A stretch of DNA of 64,000 nt from Serratia fonticola (GTDB lineage Bacteria; Pseudomonadota; Gammaproteobacteria; Enterobacterales; Enterobacteriaceae): NCBI RefSeq assembly GCF_006715025.1, contig NZ_VFMK01000001.1:5518001-5582000 (forward strand), written 5' to 3'. A program made the position numbers and the translations under genes. The notes beneath the pieces were generated by a model, which did not search any database, was not told the DNA's origin, and saw only the letters and a list, made by a program, of their open reading frames with translations. Every line of letters starts with the position of its first letter. Position 1 is the first letter of the stretch. Shown here in pieces: positions 36,516-45,482 of the stretch.

Positions 36516-38474
36516 ATGAGCCAACTGCATAAACACACCATTCCTTCTGCAATTGCAGATCGTGCCCTGATTAATCCGGCGCAATATCAACAGTATTATC
36601 AACAATCTGTGCAAGACCCAGCGGCATTCTGGGGCGAGCAGGGCAAGATCCTCGATTGGATCAAACCTTATACCGTGGTCAAGAACACCTCTTTCGACCC
36701 TGGCCATATCAGCATCCGTTGGTTTGAAGACGGTACGCTTAATCTGTCCGCCAACTGCCTGGATCGCCACTTGGCCGAGCGTGGCGAGCAAACCGCTATC
36801 ATCTGGGAAGGCGACGACCCAACCCAATCGAAGAAAGTCACCTACAAACAGCTGCACCATGATGTCTGCCAGTTCGCCAACGTGCTGAAAAAGCTTGGCG
36901 TGAAGAAAGGGGATGTCGTGGCTATCTATATGCCTATGGTACCTGAAGCCGCCGTCGCGATGTTGGCGTGTGCCCGTATTGGTGCCGTGCATTCGGTTAT
37001 CTTTGGTGGCTTCTCTCCAGAAGCCGTTGCTGGCCGCATTATCGATTCCAACTCAAAACTGGTTATCACTGCCGATGAAGGGCTGCGTGCTGGCCGTGCT
37101 GTACCACTTAAAAAGAACGTCGATGATGCGCTAAAGAACCCAGGGGTGAAAAGCGTCAACAATGTGGTGGTATTCCAACGCACCGGCAAACCAGGCTACT
37201 GGCAGGAAGGACGTGATCTCTGGTGGCATGAACTGACCGAGGGTGTTTCTGCCGACTGCCCGCCAGAAGAGATGAACGCAGAGGATCCTCTGTTCATCCT
37301 GTACACCTCCGGCTCAACCGGCAAGCCTAAAGGTGTGTTGCACACTACCGGCGGCTATCTGGTTTACGCCGCGCTAACCTTTAAATATGTCTTCGATTAC
37401 CACGAGGGGGACGTTTATTGGTGTACCGCCGATGTCGGTTGGGTAACCGGCCACAGCTATCTGTTATATGGCCCGTTAGCCTGTGGCGCCATCACACTGA
37501 TGTTTGAAGGCGTACCTAACTACCCTGGCGTCAACCGTCTGTCACAGGTGGTAGATAAGCATCAGGTCAATATTCTGTATACCGCCCCCACCGCCATCCG
37601 TGCCCTGATGGCTGAAGGCGACAAAGCTATCGAAGGTACCCAGCGCGACTCGTTGCGGATCATGGGCTCAGTGGGCGAGCCTATCAATCCGGAAGCCTGG
37701 GAATGGTATTACAACAAGATTGGGAATGGTAAATGCCCTATCGTCGACACCTGGTGGCAAACCGAAACCGGTGGTTTCATGATCACGCCACTGCCAGGTG
37801 CCACTGAGTTGAAAGCCGGCTCTGCCACACGCCCATTCTTTGGTGTACAACCTGCGTTGGTCGATAATATGGGAACACCACAGGAAGGCGCCTGTGAAGG
37901 AAATCTGGTGATCACCGACTCCTGGCCGGGTCAGGCTCGCACCCTGTTCGGTGACCATGAACGCTTTGAACAAACCTATTTCTCGACCTTTAAAGGTATG
38001 TACTTCAGCGGTGATGGCGCACGCCGTGACGAGGATGGCTATTACTGGATCACCGGTCGTGTCGATGACGTGCTGAACGTCTCTGGTCACCGTCTGGGCA
38101 CCGCTGAAATTGAATCCGCTCTGGTTGCCCATCCAAAAATTGCCGAAGCCGCCGTAGTGGGCATCCCGCATAACATCAAAGGGCAGGCTATTTATGCCTA
38201 CATCACGCTGAATCATGGAGAAGAACCGACGCCTGAACTTTATGCCGAAGTCCGTAACTGGGTACGTAAGGAAATCGGGCCGATTGCTACGCCAGATGTC
38301 CTTCATTGGACCGACTCGTTACCGAAAACGCGCTCTGGCAAGATCATGCGGCGTATTCTGCGCAAAATTGCCGCCGGTGATACCAGCAACCTGGGGGATA
38401 CCTCAACGCTGGCGGATCCGGCTGTAGTCGACAAGCTGTTGGAAGAAAAACAATCAATGAAAGTTCCATCCTAA
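36516..38474 (+). CDS. acs: Acetyl-CoA synthetase
   Basis: 652-residue AMP-forming enzyme that activates acetate to acetyl-CoA during scavenging. The adenylation motif YTSGSTGKPKG near residue 265, TWWQTETGG near 412, and the C-terminal PKTRSGKIMRR with the acetylatable catalytic Lys near 609 are present. First gene of acs-yjcH-actP. Confidence 0.98.
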   Translation: MSQLHKHTIPSAIADRALINPAQYQQYYQQSVQDPAAFWGEQGKILDWIKPYTVVKNTSFDPGHISIRWFEDGTLNLSANCLDRHLAERGEQTAIIWEGDDPTQSKKVTYKQLHHDVCQFANVLKKLGVKKGDVVAIYMPMVPEAAVAMLACARIGAVHSVIFGGFSPEAVAGRIIDSNSKLVITADEGLRAGRAVPLKKNVDDALKNPGVKSVNNVVVFQRTGKPGYWQEGRDLWWHELTEGVSADCPPEEMNAEDPLFILYTSGSTGKPKGVLHTTGGYLVYAALTFKYVFDYHEGDVYWCTADVGWVTGHSYLLYGPLACGAITLMFEGVPNYPGVNRLSQVVDKHQVNILYTAPTAIRALMAEGDKAIEGTQRDSLRIMGSVGEPINPEAWEWYYNKIGNGKCPIVDTWWQTETGGFMITPLPGATELKAGSATRPFFGVQPALVDNMGTPQEGACEGNLVITDSWPGQARTLFGDHERFEQTYFSTFKGMYFSGDGARRDEDGYYWITGRVDDVLNVSGHRLGTAEIESALVAHPKIAEAAVVGIPHNIKGQAIYAYITLNHGEEPTPELYAEVRNWVRKEIGPIATPDVLHWTDSLPKTRSGKIMRRILRKIAAGDTSNLGDTSTLADPAVVDKLLEEKQSMKVPS

Positions 38475-38523
38475 TTTGCGTCGCTTCTGGCCGTTCACCT
38501 GCAACCCGCAGATGAACGGCCGG

Positions 38524-38628
38524 TATACCTGACAGTTTTCAAATGCAGTAACACTTATCCCAGACATTTCGGCTGGGCAGGCTAAAGGCGGCCTACAGAG
38601 CACCAATTTGAAAACTGTAAAGGGTATC
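38524..38628. repeat. MITE-like palindromic repeat, copy 4
   Basis: Ends TATACCTGACAGTTTTCAAAT and ATTTGAAAACTGTAAAGGGTATC form an inverted pair over 105 bp. They share the TATACC...TTTCAA terminal pattern of copies 1-3 but have a different interior. It lies between acs and yjcH and could form a large hairpin in the operon mRNA. Confidence 0.65.
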
Positions 38629-38667
38629 GCGCGGCGTACTCGTTCAATACCTACTGGAGAAAATCGG

Positions 38668-38979
38668 ATGAATGACGACATTTATCAAGGGATTGAAGAA
38701 AACCCGCGCTTCAAGGAGTTGGTGCGAAAACGCAGCCGTTTTGCCTGGCTCCTTTCACTGATTACATTGGCATTGTACGTCGGTTTTATCTTTTTAATTG
38801 CCTTCGATCCTCACTGGCTAGGCACACCGATTTCGCCAGGATCAACCATTACCCGCGGGATCCCGGTCGGCGTAGGACTGATCGTGATCTCCTTCGTGTT
38901 AACCGGTATCTACGTTTATCGTGCCAACGGCGAGTTCGATCGCCTGAATGCTGAAATCCTGCGTGAGGTGAAACAATGA
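38668..38979 (+). CDS. yjcH: DUF485 membrane protein YjcH
   Basis: 103-residue protein with two transmembrane segments (about 26-48 and 66-90) and the conserved NPRFKELVRKRSRFAWLLS at the N-terminus. Always found before actP; function not established. The ATG at 38668 has a GGAGA site. Its last 4 bp (ATGA) overlap the actP start. Confidence 0.94.
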   Translation: MNDDIYQGIEENPRFKELVRKRSRFAWLLSLITLALYVGFIFLIAFDPHWLGTPISPGSTITRGIPVGVGLIVISFVLTGIYVYRANGEFDRLNAEILREVKQ

Positions 38980-40628
38980 AACGCTTGCTTTCAACAACTG
39001 CTCTTCTGGCCTTACCGGGCCTGAGCCATGCCGACGCCATCGGCGGTACCGTACAGCGTCAACCACTGAACATGCAGGCCATCATCATGTTCGTCCTGTT
39101 CGTAGGCGCTACCCTGTATATCACCTACTGGGCGTCCAAACGTACCCGATCTCGTGGGGATTATTACACGGCAGGTGGCCGTATTACCGGGCTGCAAAAC
39201 GGTCTGGCTATCGCCGGTGACTTTATGTCTGCGGCGTCCTTCCTCGGCATCTCGGCTTTGGTCTACACCTCCGGCTATGACGGTCTGATTTATTCCATTG
39301 GTTTCCTGATCGGTTGGCCCATCATTTTGTTCCTGATTGCCGAACGGTTACGTAACCTTGGGCGCTACACCTTTGCCGATGTGGCTTCGTACCGGCTGAA
39401 ACAAAAACCTATCCGTAGCCTTTCCGCCTGTGGCTCACTGGTGGTGGTCGCGCTATATCTGATCGCCCAGATGGTGGGAGCAGGCAAGCTGATCCAATTG
39501 CTCTTTGGCCTCAATTACCACGTTGCCGTGGTGTTGGTGGGTATCTTGATGGTGATGTACGTGCTGTTCGGCGGCATGTTGGCAACCACCTGGGTGCAAA
39601 TCATTAAAGCTGTACTACTGTTGGCCGGGGCCAGTTTCATGGCGCTGATGGTGATGAAATCGGTCAATTTTGATTTCAATACCCTGTTTGCCGAAGCGGT
39701 GAAAGTCCATCCTAAGGGCATTGCCATTATGAGCCCTGGGGGCTTGGTTTCCGACCCGATATCCGCACTCTCGTTAGGATTGGCATTGATGTTTGGTACT
39801 GCAGGTTTACCGCATATCCTGATGCGTTTCTTTACCGTGAGTGATGCCAAAGAAGCCCGCAAAAGCGTATTCTATGCCACCGGTTTTATTGGCTACTTCT
39901 ATATCCTGACCTTTATTATCGGTTTTGGTGCCATCCTGCTCGTCAGTGCTAACCCGGCATTCAAAGATGCCAGTGGAGCGCTGCTGGGGGGAACCAATAT
40001 GGCGGCGGTGCATCTGGCTAATGCTGTGGGGGGCAACTTCTTCCTCGGCTTTATCTCTGCCGTGGCCTTTGCCACCATTCTGGCGGTGGTCGCTGGGCTA
40101 ACCTTGGCTGGCGCCTCTGCGGTCTCTCACGATCTGTATGCCTGCGTGATCAAGGACGGTAAAGCGACCGAACGTGATGAGCTCAAGGTGTCTAAAATTA
40201 CCGTGGTATTGCTTGGAGTGGTGGCCATCGCACTCGGTATCCTGTTTGAGAAACAGAATATCGCCTTTATGGTGGGGTTGGCCTTCTCTATTGCAGCTAG
40301 CTGTAACTTCCCGATTATCATTCTTTCCATGTATTGGTCACGCCTGACAACCCGAGGAGCGATGATCGGAGGATGGCTAGGCCTGTTAACGGCGGTGATA
40401 CTGATGATCCTGGGCCCAACCATCTGGGTTCAAATCCTCGGTCACGCCAAGCCTATTTATCCTTATGAATACCCAGCGCTATTCTCTATGCTGGTTGCCT
40501 TTATTGGTACCTGGTTCTTCTCTGTTACCGACAATTCCCTCGTCGGGCAGCAAGAACGTGTGAAATTCCGCACTCAGTTCGTACGTTCACAAACGGGTCT
40601 GGGAATTTCGCAGAGCAGCGCACACTAA
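38976..40628 (+). CDS. actP: Acetate permease ActP
   Basis: 550-residue sodium:solute symporter (SSS family) taking up acetate and glycolate. N-terminal cleavable segment to about residue 20, then 13 hydrophobic segments; GDYYTAGGRITGLQNGLAIA is characteristic. It works with Acs in acetate scavenging. Confidence 0.97.
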   Translation: MKRLLSTTALLALPGLSHADAIGGTVQRQPLNMQAIIMFVLFVGATLYITYWASKRTRSRGDYYTAGGRITGLQNGLAIAGDFMSAASFLGISALVYTSGYDGLIYSIGFLIGWPIILFLIAERLRNLGRYTFADVASYRLKQKPIRSLSACGSLVVVALYLIAQMVGAGKLIQLLFGLNYHVAVVLVGILMVMYVLFGGMLATTWVQIIKAVLLLAGASFMALMVMKSVNFDFNTLFAEAVKVHPKGIAIMSPGGLVSDPISALSLGLALMFGTAGLPHILMRFFTVSDAKEARKSVFYATGFIGYFYILTFIIGFGAILLVSANPAFKDASGALLGGTNMAAVHLANAVGGNFFLGFISAVAFATILAVVAGLTLAGASAVSHDLYACVIKDGKATERDELKVSKITVVLLGVVAIALGILFEKQNIAFMVGLAFSIAASCNFPIIILSMYWSRLTTRGAMIGGWLGLLTAVILMILGPTIWVQILGHAKPIYPYEYPALFSMLVAFIGTWFFSVTDNSLVGQQERVKFRTQFVRSQTGLGISQSSAH

Positions 40629-40639
40629 GATAATCACTT

Positions 40640-40660
40640 GGGCTGAACCTGGTTCAGCCC
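40640..40660 (+). terminator. acs operon terminator
   Basis: GGGCTGAAC-CTG-GTTCAGCCC followed by TTCTC, 11 bp after the actP stop. Confidence 0.75.
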
Positions 40661-40764
40661 TTCTCAACACGACATACAGAACGTCGACGAGACAATATGA
40701 GAAGGAGACACGAGCCAGATTAACCGGCGTTAACACACGACAGATGCCGAGGCGATGTACATCT

Positions 40765-40929
40765 TCATACCATCGCTTTGCATTTTCTGAGCCGTTTACG
40801 GATCCAGATATATTTTTCAATATTCTGGGTATAGCGCGAGGCTCTTAGCCAAAAACTGATTGCCTGAAGATATTCACCGTTACACTCAGAGTTCGATGCC
40901 AAGTCTATGTATACTTCGTCTTTTTCCAT
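40765..40929 (-). CDS. ANR-family small regulator
   Basis: 54-residue protein MEKDEVYIDLASNSECNGEY..., with the ANR (AraC negative regulator) pattern YLQAISFWLRASRY followed by W and R positions and a final Cys. ANR proteins such as Aar of enteroaggregative E. coli bind AraC- and H-NS-type regulators and damp virulence and fimbrial genes. The ATG at 40927-40929 has an AGGGTG site 5 bp upstream. It is divergent from the fimbrial operon and sits at its edge, so I infer fimbrial control. The family call is by recalled pattern. Confidence 0.65.
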   Translation of the reverse strand: MEKDEVYIDLASNSECNGEYLQAISFWLRASRYTQNIEKYIWIRKRLRKCKAMV

Positions 40930-41156
40930 ATTCACCCTGCGTATTATTAACAATCAACACGCTTGTACCCTGCTGATTACCGCATTATCTCTTGATTCAT
41001 TTCACACGATTCATATCGCACCGTTTATGAACTGTCTTGATAAAAAGGAACGACATAGTGGACAGAAAACCCTCAAAAATATTAGCAGGGTTATTTTTTT
41101 ATTTGAATAAAAATAACCTCAAAACACACCTGCGAGATATCTGTTCGCAACTCATC

Positions 41157-41183
41157 ATTTCCCGACATTTAATGTCGGGAAAT
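41157..41183. repeat. Perfect 27-bp palindrome
   Basis: ATTTCCCGACATT, a central T, and AATGTCGGGAAAT: 13-bp perfect arms. No T-run follows, so a protein site is more likely than a terminator. It lies about 560 bp before the major pilin gene. Confidence 0.85.
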
Positions 41184-41372
41184 GTCAGCATAAATAATTA
41201 GTTACACAACCATCTCAAGACAGTTAGCGTCGCAAGCCCAATAAAATATATTATAAAACATAGCATTATGCAGAAAAAACTTGAAAAATAAGTGATGAAA
41301 ATTAACCACAGGATAGGAAATCGGCTTTATCCCTCCGTTAAAAAAAGGGAAAATGATACACAAATATAGATT

Positions 41373-41407
41373 AAAAAATTAACTTGTGTCTTTGGTGTTA
41401 ATTTTTT
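41373..41407. repeat. 11-bp inverted repeat with A6/T6 arms
   Basis: AAAAAATTAAC and GTTAATTTTTT, perfect arms around 13 nt. It resembles a bidirectional intrinsic terminator but has a weak AT stem; it may instead be a regulator site about 340 bp before the major pilin gene. Confidence 0.6.
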
Positions 41408-41741
41408 ATTGCGGCATATTAATATTGCTGTTAATTTACATCAAAAGCTCGTCCTGTAGCATTCATTTTTTATATATGCACAGTGATTTATATCGTGAGT
41501 AAGTCAGCGACGAGAACACCGCATATTCATTTCTAAGTAGATAACTATAAATATCGTAATAACCTATAAATTATAATAGTACTTTCCTAATTATCCTCTT
41601 TAAGTAAAATCACTGCGTCGATTGGCTTTTAGCCTTTACATATACTCGACAACCATCATGTTGAACATGACTTAATGATATAACGTCTATGTAAAAACTA
41701 CATTTGATGGCGTTTTTTAAATTAAAGGAAATTAGCTAAAA

Positions 41742-42299
41742 ATGAAATTTGATAAAATTGCTGCAGCAGTCTTTCTGAGTTTGGGGATGGCAACTTCAGG
41801 TGCTTATGCAGCAGACACTCAGGGAAGCGGGACTGTTACCTTCACCGGTAACATCATCGATGCTCCTTGCTCAATTAACCCTTCATCCGCAAAACAAACG
41901 GTAGAACTCGGCAGCATCGCAAGTGCCGCACTGGCGAAAGAAGGGAAATCAAACTCTCGCGAATTTACCATTGAGTTGGAAAACTGCAGCCTGGCGGACA
42001 ATTCATCAGAAGAAGAAACTCGTGCGGCTGATGCTAAATCTGTCACAGTGACTTTCGGGGGCCAAACGGCTACAGGTACCGATCTGCTGGGTATTACTGG
42101 TACTGCTTCCGGTGCAGGTGTCGGTATTATTGACGCCTCGGGTAAACAAGTGGTCATTGGTCAGGCCAGCGCCGCACAAACATTGCTGGAAAACGACAAC
42201 ACCATGGTGTTCTCCGCTTACCTTCAAGGCTTGAAAAGTGCCACTATCGTGCCTGGTGACTTTACTTCCATCGCTAACTTTACGCTCGATTACCAGTAA
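41742..42299 (+). CDS. Major fimbrial subunit (PapA/FimA type)
   Basis: 185-residue pilin exported by Sec (signal peptide to about residue 23, AYAA) and assembled by the chaperone-usher route. N-terminal donor strand region GSGTVTFTGNIIDAPCSI, Cys pair near 43 and 82, and penultimate-Tyr C-terminus TLDYQ. Being first in the operon and followed by a strong hairpin suggests it is the abundant shaft subunit. Confidence 0.92.
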   Translation: MKFDKIAAAVFLSLGMATSGAYAADTQGSGTVTFTGNIIDAPCSINPSSAKQTVELGSIASAALAKEGKSNSREFTIELENCSLADNSSEEETRAADAKSVTVTFGGQTATGTDLLGITGTASGAGVGIIDASGKQVVIGQASAAQTLLENDNTMVFSAYLQGLKSATIVPGDFTSIANFTLDYQ

Positions 42300-42308
42300 T
42301 CATCATTA

Positions 42309-42334
42309 CCCCATTCAGGAAAACCTGAATGGGG
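42309..42334 (+). terminator. Hairpin after the major pilin gene
   Basis: CCCCATTCAGG-AAAA-CCTGAATGGGG, a perfect 11-bp stem starting 10 bp after the stop codon. Only TTT follows, so it is probably a leaky terminator or 3' stabiliser that keeps the major pilin mRNA in excess. Confidence 0.75.
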
Positions 42335-42349
42335 TTTCAGGTAGACCGT

Positions 42350-42877
42350 ATGCGCAAATTTTTCGTTATTATCTCATTTATGTTATTTAGCATAAAAGGG
42401 AGCTGTTTTTCAGGCGGTGGCAAGGTCTCGATGAATGGCACAATTGTCGAATCTGCATGCACAATATCTACTAATGATTTATGGCAGGAAGTTGATTTTG
42501 GTGAAGTCCCCCTGAGTAAGGTTGTAGAAAATGGTGAGGCTACTGCCACCATGAAAGCCATGATTATTCATCTGGTAAACTGCAATCTGGAAAAAAACAA
42601 GGGCGGAAGTTGGAATAATGTCAGTATTACATTTGATGGTGATACTGATAGTCATCGTCCTGATATGTTTGCCATGCGTGGTAAAGGCCGAGGGATCGGA
42701 GTCGAAATTACAGACGCCAACGGGAATGTGGCCGTTCCGGGGAAAGTGATGCCTTCACTTCCTTTGCAGGAGGAGAATACCAACTTGGATTTTACTATTC
42801 ATCTTAAGAGAAATAACGACACTCTGAAAGCAGGAAGCCTTTCATCATATATCCGGTTCATGGTTGCTTATCAATAG
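42350..42877 (+). CDS. Minor pilin, PapH-like (probable anchor subunit)
   Basis: 175 residues from the ATG at 42350 (signal peptide MRKFFVIISFMLFSIKGSCF), preferred over the ATG at 42329 because an AGGT site precedes it. Pilin fold with Cys pair (SACTIS, VNCNLE) and terminal MVAYQ. Its place between major pilin and usher matches papH, whose product ends assembly and anchors the fibre; that role is inferred from position. Confidence 0.82.
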   Translation: MRKFFVIISFMLFSIKGSCFSGGGKVSMNGTIVESACTISTNDLWQEVDFGEVPLSKVVENGEATATMKAMIIHLVNCNLEKNKGGSWNNVSITFDGDTDSHRPDMFAMRGKGRGIGVEITDANGNVAVPGKVMPSLPLQEENTNLDFTIHLKRNNDTLKAGSLSSYIRFMVAYQ

Positions 42878-42937
42878 CCAATACTATTGACCCATTTTTC
42901 GCTATGCATTGTGAATATAAGATGATGGATCTCTTTA

Positions 42938-45445
42938 ATGTTAAATATAACGCGTTGGCCACTTAGCCGAATTAATTTTTGCATTTCTATAATACTATTC
43001 GGACTTCATTCATCGGCATACTCTGTAGAGTTCAATACCGACATATTGGATGCCGAAGATAGGAATAACATAGACTTGGCTCGCTTCGCTGAGGCTGGAT
43101 ATATTATTCCCGGCGATTACACGCTCGGCCTCATGGTTAATGAACACAATATTAAAGACGTCGACATCAGTTTTTTAGAGCGCCCACAAAAAGTACAGGA
43201 AGAAAATAGCCACCCTCCGGTTGAGGCCTGTCTGACACGGCAACTACTCCCTTTTTTGGGACTAAAACCAGATGTTGAGGAGAAAGTGACATGGTGGCAT
43301 GAGGGGACCTGTGCTGATTTCTCAGAACTACCTGGTATCGTCGTTCAGGGAGATATTTCTGCGGCAACCTTAAAAATTTCCGTACCACAGGCCTGGCTTG
43401 AATATCAGGATGCTAATTGGTTACCGCCTTCGCGTTGGGAGGATGGCGTGACGGGTGCGTTAGTTGATTATAATGTTAACAGCACGTTCACCCGCTCCAA
43501 ATCAGGGGAGCAGTCCCAGAGCGTTAGCGGAACTGGCGTCGTTGGCGCTAACTTTGGCCCATGGCGGCTGCGTGGAGATTGGCAATCAAATTACAATCGA
43601 ACCGGTGGCAATAAACACAACACACAAAATAGTTTTGATTGGAGCAGGATCTACGCCTATCGCAGCTTGCGCGATCTAAGCGCAAAACTCACTATTGGCG
43701 AGGATTACCTGATATCCGATCTTTTCGATTCATGGCGTTATACCGGGATCTCAATGGTAAGCGATGACCGGATGCTGCCCCCTCGTCTGCGTGGTTATGC
43801 GCCAGAAGTGACAGGCATCGCTAAAACGAATGCAAAAGTCATCATTAGCCAGCAAGGACGCGTCATTTATCAGACCACAGTAGCTTCTGGCCCTTTCAGG
43901 ATCCAAGATCTCAGCGATTCCGTGAATGGGCAATTAGATGTAAAAGTAGAAGAGCAAGACGGCAGCGTACAGACTTTTCAGGTCGATACAGCCACAATCC
44001 CTTATCTAACCCGCCCAGGTCAGGTTAGATATAAATTTTCGGCTGGCCGCCCCAGCACCTACGCTCACCATCTTGAAGGCCCGGCATTTGGCCAAGGGGA
44101 AGTATCGTGGGGTGTGACGAACGCGTGGTCGCTCTATGGAGGCGGAATTTTTGCAGGCCACTACAATGCTTTCGCTATTGGTATTGGTCGCGATCTATGG
44201 GAACTTGGGGCGTTATCGGCAGATATTACGCAGTCCGTGGCACAATTCCCTAACGAAGGAAATAAACAAGGTAAATCATGGCGTCTCAGCTACTCCAAAA
44301 GATTTGATGAAATTAACAGTGAAGTGACCTTTGCTGGCTATCGATTCTCCGAGAGAAATTATATGTCCATGGGGGAATATCTCGATGCACGCTACTATGG
44401 CAATACTGTTAACCATGATAAAGAATTATATACCGTTACTGCCAACAAAAACTTTGTTGATACACGGATGTCACTTTTTCTAAACTGGAGCCATCAAACC
44501 TATTGGGATAGGGAAGCCAGCGATCGATATAGTTTATCGTTGAGTAGCTATTTTGATCTGGGCAGTTGGAAGAATATGTCTGCCACAGTGAGTGCTGCAC
44601 GCAGTGAATACAATGGGCGTAAGGATGATGCTGGATACCTTAATATCAGCATACCTTTCGGCGCCGGAACGATCAGTTATAACGGCGTTATCGCTAACGA
44701 CAGTTACGCTCAAACTGCCGGCTGGTATCAACGCCTTGATAATGGAGACAGCTATCGCTTGCAGGCAGGGACCAGAAATGGGCGTAACGATAGCATGAGC
44801 TCACAGGCCAGCGCTTACTATGTGCACAATGGTGATACGGCAGATGTGACTACCAATATTTCTTGGATGCAGGATAATTACTCTTCAGCCGGTATTGCCC
44901 TATCCGGGGGGATGACAGCGACAACAGAAGGTGCAGCGCTCCATCCTGGAGGCATCCGTGGTGGGACACGAATGATGGTAAGCACAGATGGCGTATCAGG
45001 CGTACCGGTCGAAAAATACGAACATACAAACCGTTATGGTATCGCAGTAGTTCCGGATGTTTCCAGCTACTACCGTGTAACAACATCGATTGATGTGAAT
45101 AATTTACCTGAAGATATTGAAACGTCTGGTTCAGCCATTTCTGAAGCGGTACTGACCGAAGGAGCAATTGGCTTCAGGCGCTTTGATGTAATCAAAGGTG
45201 AAAAAATTATTGCCGTAATTAATCTCAAGGATGGTAGTCACCCACCATTCGGAGCCTCGGTCCGTAATGCACAGAATAAAGAGTTGGGGATTGTCAGTGA
45301 AGGCGGTCTAACATGGATTAGCGGTATAAATCCAAATGAAACTTTGAGTGTAAATTGGGGAAGCTCATCAAGCTGCATGATTCAAATCCCTAAAATGATA
45401 CCTCAAGGTCAGTTGTTACTGCCCTGCTTACAAAAACCTGAGTAA
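42938..45445 (+). CDS. Fimbrial outer-membrane usher (PapC family)
   Basis: 835-residue usher. Signal peptide (about 1-29), N-terminal chaperone-binding domain beginning VEFNTDILDAEDRNNIDL, 24-stranded barrel with a plug domain near 230-320 (PPRLRGYAPEVTGIAKTNA), and C-terminal domain (FGASVRNAQNKELGIVSEGG) with a Cys pair (SSSCMIQ, LLPCLQ). It exports and orders all pilins of this operon; it is the only usher here, although two chaperones are encoded. Confidence 0.96.
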   Translation: MLNITRWPLSRINFCISIILFGLHSSAYSVEFNTDILDAEDRNNIDLARFAEAGYIIPGDYTLGLMVNEHNIKDVDISFLERPQKVQEENSHPPVEACLTRQLLPFLGLKPDVEEKVTWWHEGTCADFSELPGIVVQGDISAATLKISVPQAWLEYQDANWLPPSRWEDGVTGALVDYNVNSTFTRSKSGEQSQSVSGTGVVGANFGPWRLRGDWQSNYNRTGGNKHNTQNSFDWSRIYAYRSLRDLSAKLTIGEDYLISDLFDSWRYTGISMVSDDRMLPPRLRGYAPEVTGIAKTNAKVIISQQGRVIYQTTVASGPFRIQDLSDSVNGQLDVKVEEQDGSVQTFQVDTATIPYLTRPGQVRYKFSAGRPSTYAHHLEGPAFGQGEVSWGVTNAWSLYGGGIFAGHYNAFAIGIGRDLWELGALSADITQSVAQFPNEGNKQGKSWRLSYSKRFDEINSEVTFAGYRFSERNYMSMGEYLDARYYGNTVNHDKELYTVTANKNFVDTRMSLFLNWSHQTYWDREASDRYSLSLSSYFDLGSWKNMSATVSAARSEYNGRKDDAGYLNISIPFGAGTISYNGVIANDSYAQTAGWYQRLDNGDSYRLQAGTRNGRNDSMSSQASAYYVHNGDTADVTTNISWMQDNYSSAGIALSGGMTATTEGAALHPGGIRGGTRMMVSTDGVSGVPVEKYEHTNRYGIAVVPDVSSYYRVTTSIDVNNLPEDIETSGSAISEAVLTEGAIGFRRFDVIKGEKIIAVINLKDGSHPPFGASVRNAQNKELGIVSEGGLTWISGINPNETLSVNWGSSSSCMIQIPKMIPQGQLLLPCLQKPE

Positions 45446-45482
45446 AATGTGATATTTTTGGTAAAAGAGTGTACTAAAGATT

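Larger units (their letters stand above)
40930..41741. other. Fimbrial operon regulatory region
   Basis: 812 bp, strongly AT-rich, with no gene of its own. It holds a perfect 27-bp palindrome (41157-41183) and an 11-bp inverted repeat with A6/T6 ends (41373-41407). No GATC occurs anywhere in it, unlike the Dam-controlled pap promoter. The major pilin has a weak AAAGGAAA ribosome site. Confidence 0.6.

Noticed and set aside
40930..41741. Possible invertible fimS-type switch
   Set aside because: The inverted repeats found are closely spaced palindromes, not two short repeats 200-400 bp apart, and no recombinase gene is nearby.
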